A stretch of 64,000 bases of DNA from Phascolarctos cinereus (lineage: Eukaryota; Chordata; Mammalia; Diprotodontia; Phascolarctidae). The DNA lies in NCBI RefSeq assembly GCF_002099425.1, contig NW_018344008.1:9602501-9666500 (forward strand). The letters run 5' to 3'. Of the stretch, positions 63,964 through 64,000 are shown one piece after another; position 1 is the stretch's first letter, and each line of letters starts with the position of its first letter. The translations under genes were made by a program, and so were the position numbers. The notes beneath the pieces were generated by a model, which had not been told where the DNA came from, did not search any database, and was given only the letters and a program-made list of their open reading frames with translations.

Positions 63964-64000
63964 TTCTTTCTTTCTTCCTTCCTTTCCTTCCTTCCTTCCT
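63964..64000. repeat. Pyrimidine microsatellite running off the window
   Basis: CTTCTTTCTTTCTTCCTTCC continues to the last base. Its full size cannot be seen. Confidence 0.85.

Overview
This window looks like marsupial nuclear DNA made almost entirely of intergenic or intronic sequence and old transposable elements. The marsupial call rests on the repeat families: a dense set of tRNA/CORE SINEs whose head reads GGGCAGCTAGGTGG and whose tails come from different LINEs, an L1 lineage with a long pyrimidine/purine-rich 3' UTR, RTE-type LINEs, and many L2 and L3/CR1 remnants. I cannot place the species from sequence alone. The base composition is AT-rich, and I see no CpG island, rRNA, functional tRNA gene or CRISPR array.

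Layout. 1-10 kb holds mostly non-repetitive DNA with MIR-like SINEs, a (CTTT)n-(CCTT)n tract, two RTE-tailed short repeats and an L3 fragment carrying a hAT-type MITE. 10-24 kb holds one candidate host terminal exon (10,560-10,796), L3 and L2 fragments, a foldback hAT-like element (21,064-21,266) and a fossil ERV-L-like pol fragment. 24-29 kb holds an L1 5' half (24,350-26,112) bounded by a perfect 16-bp direct repeat, beside an older L1 ORF2 remnant broken up by SINEs. 29-39 kb is a mosaic of L3, L2 and SINE copies. 39-42 kb holds a 5'-truncated L1 relative in which ORF1 joins the 3' UTR without ORF2, followed by an RTE-tailed repeat. 44-51 kb is an old antisense L1 with a 1.55-kb RTE-type LINE inside it. 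52-57 kb holds a TA-flanked 403-bp DNA transposon candidate and a near-complete half-L1 (53,435-56,660) that splits an L2 copy. 57-64 kb holds another half-L1/L1 antisense copy, L2 pieces, a 660-bp polypyrimidine tract and an L1 3' end.

Functional relations. The clearest biology is LINE-SINE partnership. Related tRNA-derived heads carry tails matching L2, L3/CR1, RTE (BovB-like) or poly-A (L1), and most partner LINE families are also present here. No operon or multi-gene system is present. I found nothing that I would call a new coding system. The best leads are the candidate exon, the half-L1 copies, the 3'-truncated L1 and the TA-flanked DNA element. All family names come from recall of repeat families and sequence resemblance, not from a database search.
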